A stretch of 39,384 nucleotides of DNA from DATJPR01 sp035506295 (lineage in GTDB: Bacteria; Bacteroidota; Ignavibacteria; UBA10030; UBA6906): the NCBI GenBank assembly GCA_035506295.1, contig DATJPR010000104.1:1-39384 (forward strand). The letters are read 5' to 3'. Below are positions 22,853 through 31,009 of this stretch, one piece after another. A program made the position numbers and the translations under genes. The notes under the pieces were generated by a model. It was not told where the DNA came from and made no database searches. It saw only the letters and a list, made by a program, of their open reading frames with translations. Position 1 is the stretch's first letter. Every line of letters starts with the position of its first letter.

Positions 22853-25354
22853 ATGAAAAGACTTCAGGGTTTGGCTCATATCACGATTGCTTCCCTCCTC
22901 GTTGTCTGCTGTGCCTTTCCTTCCATCGCGCAGACCATCACTTCAGCGCTGGTCCTGAGAGTCCCCGAGGCCTTTGGCAATTCTCCTTTGTCTCCCAATC
23001 CCGTTGAAGCGATGTTGGTCGAGGATGCGTGGAAGATCCCCTCTGAAGGGGATGCAGTCATCATCGGCGGTCAGCGTGCCACCTGGCTGGCGGCGAAGGC
23101 CGCGACGGATGGATGGTTTCCGGATTCACTCTTTGCCACACCGGCGTATATTTACACGAGTGTCGACGTAACCGACAACATGGTCCTTCTTCTCAAGGCC
23201 CTCGGGAACGACATCGTGTACGTCAACGGTGCTCCGCGTCCGGGGAATCCGTATGCCTACAAAGAGACCTACGAATCGTGGGAGACCCGGTTCGACTACT
23301 CGATTCTTCCTGTTGAGCTGAAACGCGGGAGGAATCATCTCCTGTTCTACAGCAGCAGGGGCAGATTCAAAGCGACGTTCGCTCCCGTCGGGAAACCGGT
23401 GCAATTCAATCCCCGTGACGTGACCGCTCCCGATCTTGTCCGGGGCACAGCCCTCTCTGCGTACGCAGCGCTTCCCATTATCAATGCCACCACCTCGCCG
23501 CTCCGCGGATTGAGGATTCGATATCAGACTGACGGTGTCTCCGCACAAGAGGACATCCCCCCTGTCCTCCCGATGTCGACACGGAAAGAGGGATTCGCGA
23601 TTCACCTTCCGGCATCTCAAGGAGAGTCCGTCGTTCTCCACCTTACGCTTCTCCAGGCGGAGAGGACGCTCGACACCGCAAGCGTGACGCTGCGAGTTGT
23701 CGGACCAAGGAACGTGAGACGCGAAACATTCTTGAGCGGTATCGACGGCAGCGTCCAATATTTCGCCGTTGCGCCGCCGATGAACGACTCTCCTTCCCCG
23801 AAAGCGATGATCTTCACCCTTCACGGAGCGGGTGTGGAAGCCTCGGGACAGGCGGCGGCATACGAGCCGAAAACCTGGGCGACAATCGTCGCCCCGACGA
23901 ACCGTCGCCCCTATGGTTTCAACTGGGAGGATTGGGGGAGAATGGACGCCCTTGAGGTCCTGGACAGATCACTACAGGAATACGCGACTGACACAACCAG
24001 GATATATCTCACGGGTCATTCCATGGGAGGTCACGGGGCATGGCAGTTGGGAGGGCTCTACCCCGATCGGTGGGCGGCAGTGGGCCCCAGCGCCGGGTGG
24101 ATCACCTACTGGTCGTACCGCATCAGAAGCCAGCGCGGCGACACCAGCGCGGCTGCGCGGATGTTGCACCGCGCGCTCGCGACAAGCGAGACGCCGTCGT
24201 TCGTGAAGAATTTCCTCGGACAAGGACTGTATATCCTCCATGGTGCCGATGACGACAATGTCCCCATCCAGCAATCCTACATGATGGTCGACAGTCTGAA
24301 GGGAGTCCTTCATGACTATGTCTTCCACGAGCAGCCCAAAGAAGGGCACTGGTGGGACGAATCGCCCGAACCCGGCGCGGATTGCGTCGATTGGGCACCG
24401 ATGATGGACTACTTCGCCCGGCACCGCAGGCCTTCCGACGTGGAGGTGCGCGAAGTGAATTTCGTGACGGCCAACCCCGGCGTATCTTCACGGTGTCATT
24501 GGGTGACCGTTGCTCAGCAGGAACATCCTTTGGAGATCAGCTCGGTCCGCCTCGGGTTTGACCCCGGCCTGCGACGATTCTCCGGATCGACGGCAAACGT
24601 CCTTTGTCTCGGACTCGATCTGAAGGTCTTGCCGCCGGGTGATTCGATCCATATCGCAATCGACAGCACGCGTTTGGATGTGCGCGTTTCGGCGGAAACG
24701 GCCTCCATGCTCTGGCTCAAGCGTGTTGGCGAGCAATGGCATGTCTCGTCGCCGCCCGATCCTGCGAGCAAATCACCCGAGCGCTACGGTCCCTTCAAGG
24801 ATGCTTTCCGGAACCGGGCCGTTCTCGTCTATGCTACTCACGGAACCGCAGAGGAGAATCGCCTCGTGCTGGAGCGCGTACGTTATGACGAAGAGCGGTT
24901 CTGGTATCAGGGGAACGGCTCGCTCGATGTTCTCGCCGATCGCGACTGCAGCGAAAGCGCCATTGCCGGCAGAAACGTCATCCTCTATGGGAATGCGAAC
25001 ATCAACAGCGCATGGAAGAACATTCTGGCCGCAACCCCGGTTTCACTCCGCGAGCACGCGGTGGAGATTTCCGGAAAATCATTTGTGGGTGATGACCTTT
25101 GTGCGGTGTTCCTCCGACCGCGATCCGGTTCGCCGAGCCTCTCCGTCGGCGTTGTCGGCGCCACAGGAGCGGAGGGTTTTCGGCTGCTGAACCGCGTGCA
25201 ATATTTCAATTCCTACCTCGGCGTGCCTGATCTGCTCGTGCTCCAGGCTGATGCCGTCAAAGAAGGCGAACGCGGACTCGTGTGCACGGGGTTCTTCGGG
25301 AACGACTGGAGCGTTGAACACGGCGAGTTCGTTTGGTCCGACGATCGACAGTAA
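22853..25354 (+). CDS. Secreted S9-type (prolyl oligopeptidase-like) hydrolase, probable esterase
   Basis: The 833-residue protein has a Sec signal (MKRLQGLAHITIASLLVVCCAFPSIAQ in part) and an N-terminal region with beta-rich, PA14/galactose-binding-like character (about residues 25-190). A central alpha/beta-hydrolase domain follows. The nucleophile is S390 in GHSMGGHGAW, the acid is one of D466-D468 in HGADDDNVP and the base is H499 in KEGHWW, so the triad is complete. A beta-rich C-terminal region of about 300 residues remains unassigned. Place in the operon suggests removal of acyl groups from glycans or hydrolysis of glycopeptides. AGGTGG at 22843-22848 favours the second of two adjacent ATG codons (22853). 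Confidence 0.85.
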   Translation: MKRLQGLAHITIASLLVVCCAFPSIAQTITSALVLRVPEAFGNSPLSPNPVEAMLVEDAWKIPSEGDAVIIGGQRATWLAAKAATDGWFPDSLFATPAYIYTSVDVTDNMVLLLKALGNDIVYVNGAPRPGNPYAYKETYESWETRFDYSILPVELKRGRNHLLFYSSRGRFKATFAPVGKPVQFNPRDVTAPDLVRGTALSAYAALPIINATTSPLRGLRIRYQTDGVSAQEDIPPVLPMSTRKEGFAIHLPASQGESVVLHLTLLQAERTLDTASVTLRVVGPRNVRRETFLSGIDGSVQYFAVAPPMNDSPSPKAMIFTLHGAGVEASGQAAAYEPKTWATIVAPTNRRPYGFNWEDWGRMDALEVLDRSLQEYATDTTRIYLTGHSMGGHGAWQLGGLYPDRWAAVGPSAGWITYWSYRIRSQRGDTSAAARMLHRALATSETPSFVKNFLGQGLYILHGADDDNVPIQQSYMMVDSLKGVLHDYVFHEQPKEGHWWDESPEPGADCVDWAPMMDYFARHRRPSDVEVREVNFVTANPGVSSRCHWVTVAQQEHPLEISSVRLGFDPGLRRFSGSTANVLCLGLDLKVLPPGDSIHIAIDSTRLDVRVSAETASMLWLKRVGEQWHVSSPPDPASKSPERYGPFKDAFRNRAVLVYATHGTAEENRLVLERVRYDEERFWYQGNGSLDVLADRDCSESAIAGRNVILYGNANINSAWKNILAATPVSLREHAVEISGKSFVGDDLCAVFLRPRSGSPSLSVGVVGATGAEGFRLLNRVQYFNSYLGVPDLLVLQADAVKEGERGLVCTGFFGNDWSVEHGEFVWSDDRQ

Positions 25355-25373
25355 ATCATTCGGGAGTATCAGT

Positions 25374-28300
25374 ATGGGCAAGTCAGGCGTTGTTGCAGGG
25401 TTGGTTCTTCTTTTCTCAGCCGCTTTTTCGCAGCCGTCGAAAGAGGACCTCACGCGTTTTGTCGATCCGTTTCTTGGTGCAGGCGGACACGGGCACACGT
25501 ATCCGGGAGCCACTGTCCCGTTCGGCATGGTGCAGCTGAGCCCGGACAATGGGCGCGTGGGATGGGATTGGTGCTCGGGATATCACTACTCGGATTCGAT
25601 GATTGTCGGGTTCAGCCACACACATCTGAGCGGCACGGGATGCGCCGACCTTGGTGACATCGGCGTGATGCCGGGAACGTCGGTGCAGCAGCTCGAGGAC
25701 GCGCATGGATCGAGGTTCTCCCATGCACGGGAATCCGCAGTGCCGGGATACTATCGGGTGACGCTCGATGGCAGTGATATTCTTGTCGAGCTCACGGCGA
25801 CGGATCACGTGGGTTTTCATCGGTACACATTTCCGAAAGAGGATACGGTCGCGCTGATGGTGAATCTCCTGCGTGGCCAGGAAGACAACGCGGTCGATAC
25901 GCACATTGCTCTCGTGAGCCCGACGCAAATCACGGGATACCGATTCTCTAATGGTTGGGCACCGGACCAGCGGATCTTTTTCTCTGCAAAGTTCTCCCGC
26001 CCCTTCTTCCGGGCGCTGCTTGCGGACAGCGGCATGACCTATCGGGCTGCCACGTCGGCGCGGGGCGACGGTGTCCGCGGCATCTTCGAATTCGAGCCAT
26101 CAGCAAAGGGAGAACCGCTGATGGTGAAGGTTGGCGTTTCGTCATCCTCGGAAGCGGAGGCAGAAAAGAACCTCGAGGCGGAAGTGCCATCCTGGGACTT
26201 TGACGGTGTGCGAGCCGCCGCGCATGATGCCTGGGAAAAAGAGCTCGAAAAAGTGAAGATCGAGACTCCCGATGAGCAGACGAAGACGGTCTTCTATTCG
26301 GCGATGTACCACGCATTCCTCGCCCCGACCGAGTTCAGCGACGTCGACGGAACCTATCGGGGAGGCGACGGAAAGATCCACGTTGCAAAGGGATTCAAGT
26401 ACTACTCGACATACTCCCTGTGGGACACCTATCGCGCCGCGCACCCGCTCTATACGATTCTCCAACCGGAGCGCGTCGACGGTCTCATGCAGTGTATGAT
26501 CGCCTTCGCGAAAGAGAGCGGCTATCTGCCTGTCTGGCAGCTTGCCGCGAATGAAACGAATTGCATGGTAGGCTACCATGCCGTGCCCCCGCTGGTCGAC
26601 GCTTATCTCAAAGGCTTCAGGGGATTCGATGCAAAAGCAGCGCTTGCTGCGATGGAGAAGACTTCGACAAGGGACCACCGCGGTCTGCGATATTATTCCA
26701 TCGATGCGCCGGAGCCCGTCCTCGAACGGCTGGCCGATGAGCGCAAAGCACAGGCAGGCAATGAGATTGCAGCCGGTTCGGTGGTACTCTCAGGCTATGC
26801 CTCGAGGGTCTCAGGAGACACGATCGACTATCACTCCAATGACCCGACGGTTAATCGTGCGGTGATCGCGCGGGCATCGGATGGGATGCATCCGATTGAA
26901 TGGATGACGGCTGACGTTCCATCGAACGTGGGAGACTCAACCCGGACGTTCGTGTGGATGGGAGGAGTCGGGTCGGCGAAAGGTGCGCATGCGTTTGTAC
27001 TGTCCGTCGATGGCGATTCCGTGCTCACCTTCCACAGCGCAGTCTCGTCGGCCGACAGGAGTCTGTCGGGCTCCGGGAAGCACGGATCACGACTCTCCTT
27101 CACTGCGCAATCTGTGGACGACTTCGGCGACCTGTTCGGCGATTTCATCCTTTCTCTTCCTGCCGACATGGCGCCTGCGGGTCGGGCGTTGCGCCTCCGT
27201 CTGAGCGGGGAGAACGCCCAGAGCGGAGATTGGGTGATGACGTTCGAGCATCCGCTGAGCGAATGCGCGCGGGCAAGCAATGCGTACGGCCTTGTGCACC
27301 GCAACGGAATCGCGATGCAGCTGGTGCGGATCGACGTGGAGCATCTCGGTGCCTCCACTTCGGCGATGCTGGGTGCTGGAAAGCTTGCGCCGATGAAAGT
27401 GGGCCTGGTGCCCGGTCAGTCGGTTCTCTACCTCCCTCTTCCGCAAGTCGCCACGCAGACCCCGCTCACCGTGCGCCTTGAAGAATCGAAGGGACCGGTG
27501 CTTGTCAGCGATGTTGCTGTGCGTCCGGTGCAACTCGTCGGCTACGTCCCCGCCGACAAGGACCGCGAATCGGTGTCGAAATCGTTGGAGTATGCCATCG
27601 ACGATTTCAGCATCTCGACGTTCGCCGGAGCGATGGGGGACAAGAGCGTTGCAGAGATGTACCGCCGGCGTGCCGAGGACTACCGCAACCTCTTCGATCC
27701 ATCAACCGGCTTCTTCCGCGGGCGGAAGCTCGATGGCTCATGGGTCACGCCGTTCAATCCGCGGTTCTCCACCGAGAAACAACCGGAATACACCGAGGGG
27801 AATGCGTGGCAGTATCTGTGGCTCGTGCCGCAGGATGTCAAAGGCCTGATGAGCCTGCTCGGGGGAAGAGCGAAGTTCGACGTGAAGCTCGACTCGCTCT
27901 TCAGCCAGAGCTCGGATCTCAACGACACCGGGGCGCCGCCCGATGAATCCGGTCTGGTGGGACTGTACGCGCAGGGGAATGAGCCCAGTCATCACATCGC
28001 GTACCTGTACGACTACGACGGGAATCCCTGGAAAACGCAGCAGCTCGTCCATCATATCCTGACGGAATTTTACAAAACGGGGGTCGCCGGGCTGTGCGGC
28101 AACGAGGATTGCGGGCAGATGTCGGCATGGTATCTCTTCAGCGCCCTCGGGTTCTATCCGGTAACGCCGATCGGCGGCGTCTACGTGCTCGGCAGTCCCA
28201 TGGTCAGCCATGCCGTGATCAACGTCGGCCACGGGAGAACATTCACGATCGACGCGAAGAATTTGTCGACGGAGAACTACTACATTCAGTCGGCGTCGCT

Positions 28301-28445
28301 CGACGGAAAGCCGCTCGATCGTCCCTGGTTCACCCATGCCGATCTTCTCCGGGGCGGAACGCTGACGCTTGAGATGGGCGCCTCGCCGAACAAGCAGTGG
28401 GGGAGCGATCCGACGGCGATGCCTCCCACCCTGCCCCCTCAGTAA
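25374..28445 (+). CDS. GH92 alpha-mannosidase with a large internal insertion
   Basis: The 1023-residue product is a GH92 enzyme with a Sec signal (VVAGLVLLFSAAFSQ). It has all family hallmarks: FVDPFLGAGGHGHTYPGA, VPFGMVQLSPD, YSAMYHAFLAP, YSLWDTYRAAHPL, GNEPSHH (868-874) and GNEDCGQMSAWY (from 909). Compared with the other GH92 here, about 280 residues (443-722, bases 26700-27539) are inserted between RGLRYYS and GYVPADKDRESVSK, inside the catalytic barrel domain. The insertion is rich in beta-strand-like segments, for example RTFVWMGGVGSAKGAHAF and VMTFEHPL, and looks like one or two beta-sandwich modules. GGGAG at 25362-25366 sets the start at 25374. The other GH92 differs in its active-site motif (GNDD versus GNED), so linkage specificity may differ. 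Confidence 0.94.
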   Translation: MGKSGVVAGLVLLFSAAFSQPSKEDLTRFVDPFLGAGGHGHTYPGATVPFGMVQLSPDNGRVGWDWCSGYHYSDSMIVGFSHTHLSGTGCADLGDIGVMPGTSVQQLEDAHGSRFSHARESAVPGYYRVTLDGSDILVELTATDHVGFHRYTFPKEDTVALMVNLLRGQEDNAVDTHIALVSPTQITGYRFSNGWAPDQRIFFSAKFSRPFFRALLADSGMTYRAATSARGDGVRGIFEFEPSAKGEPLMVKVGVSSSSEAEAEKNLEAEVPSWDFDGVRAAAHDAWEKELEKVKIETPDEQTKTVFYSAMYHAFLAPTEFSDVDGTYRGGDGKIHVAKGFKYYSTYSLWDTYRAAHPLYTILQPERVDGLMQCMIAFAKESGYLPVWQLAANETNCMVGYHAVPPLVDAYLKGFRGFDAKAALAAMEKTSTRDHRGLRYYSIDAPEPVLERLADERKAQAGNEIAAGSVVLSGYASRVSGDTIDYHSNDPTVNRAVIARASDGMHPIEWMTADVPSNVGDSTRTFVWMGGVGSAKGAHAFVLSVDGDSVLTFHSAVSSADRSLSGSGKHGSRLSFTAQSVDDFGDLFGDFILSLPADMAPAGRALRLRLSGENAQSGDWVMTFEHPLSECARASNAYGLVHRNGIAMQLVRIDVEHLGASTSAMLGAGKLAPMKVGLVPGQSVLYLPLPQVATQTPLTVRLEESKGPVLVSDVAVRPVQLVGYVPADKDRESVSKSLEYAIDDFSISTFAGAMGDKSVAEMYRRRAEDYRNLFDPSTGFFRGRKLDGSWVTPFNPRFSTEKQPEYTEGNAWQYLWLVPQDVKGLMSLLGGRAKFDVKLDSLFSQSSDLNDTGAPPDESGLVGLYAQGNEPSHHIAYLYDYDGNPWKTQQLVHHILTEFYKTGVAGLCGNEDCGQMSAWYLFSALGFYPVTPIGGVYVLGSPMVSHAVINVGHGRTFTIDAKNLSTENYYIQSASLDGKPLDRPWFTHADLLRGGTLTLEMGASPNKQWGSDPTAMPPTLPPQ

Positions 28446-28458
28446 CGGTGGAGCGGCA

Positions 28459-29538
28459 ATGAAATTGAGCTCAGCGATACGATGCCTTCTGATGGTGATC
28501 GCCGTCCCCACGCTTCTTCCCGGGTGCGGGTCGACGACAACCTTGCTGACGGACAAGCAGCCGCCGCCTCCGCGAGGGTATGTCGCGTATTACGCCGCCG
28601 GCCCCATCGTCGTCGACGGCGACCTGAATGAACCGGCCTGGCAGAATGCGGCGTGGACAGCGGATTTTGTTGACATTGAAGGAAGCCTGAGGCCCGCGCC
28701 GCGGTTCCGCACGCGAGCGAAGATGACGTGGGATGACAACGCGCTCTACATCGGCGCGGAACTCCAGGAGCCGGATGTCTGGGGCACGCTCACGAAACGC
28801 GACACGGTGATCTTCTACGACGACGACTTCGAGGTGTTCATCGATCCGAACGGCGATAATTTTGAGTATTATGAATTCGAGATGAACGCACTGAATACGG
28901 TGTGGGACCTGTTTCTGCCGAAGCCGTACCGGGACGAAGGCTCGCCGCACAACGATTGGAATATCATCGGTCTGAAAACCGCCGTGCGCGTGCACGGAAC
29001 GATCAACAACCCGGCGGACATCGACTCGGGATGGACGGTTGAGATCGCCATGCCGTGGACCGCGCTCGGGGAATTTGCCCATCGGCCCGCCCCTCCGCAT
29101 GACGGCGACCAGTGGAGAATCAATTTCTCCCGCGTGGAATGGAAAGTCGATACGGTGAATGGCGTCTACCACAAACTCCCCGGGATGCGGGAGGATAATT
29201 GGGTCTGGTCGCCTCAGTGGATGATCGATATGCATCAGCCGGAACTCTGGGGGTATGTCCAATTCGACACCGGGAGCCCGGGCTCGAGATTGTTCAAAAG
29301 TGATCCGACCTGGCCTGCGCGCATCGCATTGTATCAGGTCTATAAAGCAGAGAGGTCCTTCCGGCGGAACAACGGCCGCTATGCTTTGTCGCTGCAGGAT
29401 CTGGGGTTCTCGAGTGCAGGAACGAAACTGGAGATTTCGATCGAACCGCGACCTCAAGGGTACACGGCGACGGCGCGCCTCAACGGTTTCGTCGTCCGCG
29501 AAACGGAGGACTCCCGCTGTTGGGTGGAGGGTCAGTGA
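28459..29538 (+). CDS. Lipoprotein with CBM9-like carbohydrate-binding domain
   Basis: The 359-residue protein begins with a lipoprotein signal (IRCLLMVIAVPTLLPGC, lipobox LPGC). It then has a family 9-like carbohydrate-binding fold: IVVDGDLNEPAWQNAAW, TWDDNALYIGAELQEPDVW, YDDDFEVFIDPNGDN, GWTVEIAMPWTALG and DQWRINFSRVEW. These are the usual landmarks of this domain in surface glycan-binding proteins. A C-terminal segment of about 90 residues contains DPTWPARIALYQVYKAE. In the operon it may hold the glycan near the enzymes, taking a role similar to a SusE/F- or SusD-type binder. GGTGGAG lies just before ATG 28459. The stop codon overlaps the GTG start of the nuclease gene. Confidence 0.88.
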   Translation: MKLSSAIRCLLMVIAVPTLLPGCGSTTTLLTDKQPPPPRGYVAYYAAGPIVVDGDLNEPAWQNAAWTADFVDIEGSLRPAPRFRTRAKMTWDDNALYIGAELQEPDVWGTLTKRDTVIFYDDDFEVFIDPNGDNFEYYEFEMNALNTVWDLFLPKPYRDEGSPHNDWNIIGLKTAVRVHGTINNPADIDSGWTVEIAMPWTALGEFAHRPAPPHDGDQWRINFSRVEWKVDTVNGVYHKLPGMREDNWVWSPQWMIDMHQPELWGYVQFDTGSPGSRLFKSDPTWPARIALYQVYKAERSFRRNNGRYALSLQDLGFSSAGTKLEISIEPRPQGYTATARLNGFVVRETEDSRCWVEGQ

Positions 29539-30986
29539 AAAAGAAGCCGGTCGGTCTCTCCGCCGGCTGTCTTGCTATCGTTGACACCGAGACGACGCAC
29601 GCCAGCCCCGCTTATGGCCGGATCATCGATATTGCCGTGATGAGAGTGGAAAACGGGGAAGTGAAGCGCATCTTCCATTCCCTGATCAATCCCGAGCGTC
29701 CGATTCAACCGGAGGTCGAGCTTGTCACGGGGATCAAGGCGTCGGAGCTCGAGGCGGCTCCGGTCTTTGCGGATGTGGCCCCGCGCATTCGAAAGCTTCT
29801 CGATGGTGCACTCTTTGTCGCGCACAATGCCAAATTCGACTATGCGTTCATGCGGAACGAGTTCCGACGGCTCGGTCGCACGTTTTCGGCCCGCTGTCTT
29901 GACACGGTTGCGCTGTCCAAGCGTCTGTTCCCGGAATATCTTCACCACGATCTCAGCAGTCTGATTGCGCGATACGCTCTCGAATGTGCGCACCGCCATC
30001 GTGCGTTGGACGATGCCAAGGCTCTCTGGCAATTCCTCTGTTCCGCGGAGAAAGCTGCCGGCGCCCGTTCGTTCGCCGAGGCGTTCCGATCCGTCATGGG
30101 TGAGAATGCGCCGCCGAATGTCACAAAGGATTCCCTGCGGTCGCTCCCCGAAGGAGCCGGGGTGTACCTGTTCTATGGAGAGAAGGATGAGCTGCTGTAC
30201 GTGGGCAAGAGCGTCAATATCCGGAGGCGCGTCCAGTCGCACTTCAGCATCTCCGGCGCGGAGGACAAGGGGATGCAGTTGCTGCAGCTCACCCATCGTG
30301 TGGAAGCCCGGCCGACGTCGGGCGAACTCGGCGCCCTGCTTCTCGAATCACGTCTCATTAAGGAGCTGAGGCCCGTGTTCAACCGTGCCGCGCGGCGACG
30401 GCGGGACCTGACCGTGCTCCTCCGGGGCGTGAACGCGCAAGGATACTTCACCGCCGACCTGGAATCGCGCGACCACATCGACCCGGGTGAGCTGGACTCG
30501 GTGTTGACGGTCTTCAAACACCGAACACAGGCCCGCGAATATCTGGCGGACCTCGCGAAGGAGAGTGACTTGTGTCTGAAACTCCTGGGCGTCGAGAAGA
30601 CCGGGGATGCATGTTTTCAGTACCAACTGCACCGATGCCACGGGGCTTGCATCGGCGAAGAAGACCCCCGCGCCTACAATGCCAGGTTCGAAAGTGCATT
30701 CGCGCGGCGCCGGATTCAGGCCTGGCCTTATCGAGGTCCGATCCTGATCACCGAACGCGCCGAGGACGACGAAGGAGGAGAATCATTCCTCGTCGATCAA
30801 TGGTGTCTTCTGCTTTCCGCGCGGCACTCCGGCGAGGGTTTTCAGGAAGTCATCCCCGGCCTCGAACGTTTCGACTATGACAGCTACAAACTTCTTCTCC
30901 GATTCCTGAAAGAACCGCGCAACAGAAAGAAGGTCCGCGTCCTCTCAGGGCAAGAGGCCGCGGCGCTTGTGGCGCAGGCCCAATGA
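29535..30986 (+). CDS. DnaQ-type 3'-5' exonuclease fused to a GIY-YIG (UvrC-like) domain
   Basis: The 483-residue protein joins two nuclease domains. Residues ~10-175 are a DEDDh exonuclease with D17-x-E19 (VDTETT), HNAKFDYAF and HRALDDAKALW. From ~205 comes a GIY-YIG domain (GAGVYLFYGEKDELLYVGKS and LESRLIKELRPVFN) like the UvrC/Cho N-terminus, followed by a region resembling the next part of UvrC/Cho, with FQYQLHRCHGACIGEEDPRAY. Such fusions are known in several phyla, with a role in DNA repair assumed. No signal peptide is present. It starts with GTG overlapping the upstream stop codon (29535-29538), GGAGG lies just before, and it also abuts the GH27 gene. It is the only non-glycan gene in the operon. 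Confidence 0.9.
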   Translation: MKKKPVGLSAGCLAIVDTETTHASPAYGRIIDIAVMRVENGEVKRIFHSLINPERPIQPEVELVTGIKASELEAAPVFADVAPRIRKLLDGALFVAHNAKFDYAFMRNEFRRLGRTFSARCLDTVALSKRLFPEYLHHDLSSLIARYALECAHRHRALDDAKALWQFLCSAEKAAGARSFAEAFRSVMGENAPPNVTKDSLRSLPEGAGVYLFYGEKDELLYVGKSVNIRRRVQSHFSISGAEDKGMQLLQLTHRVEARPTSGELGALLLESRLIKELRPVFNRAARRRRDLTVLLRGVNAQGYFTADLESRDHIDPGELDSVLTVFKHRTQAREYLADLAKESDLCLKLLGVEKTGDACFQYQLHRCHGACIGEEDPRAYNARFESAFARRRIQAWPYRGPILITERAEDDEGGESFLVDQWCLLLSARHSGEGFQEVIPGLERFDYDSYKLLLRFLKEPRNRKKVRVLSGQEAAALVAQAQ

Positions 30987-31009
30987 CTCTTCATCATGGA
31001 CACTTCCTC

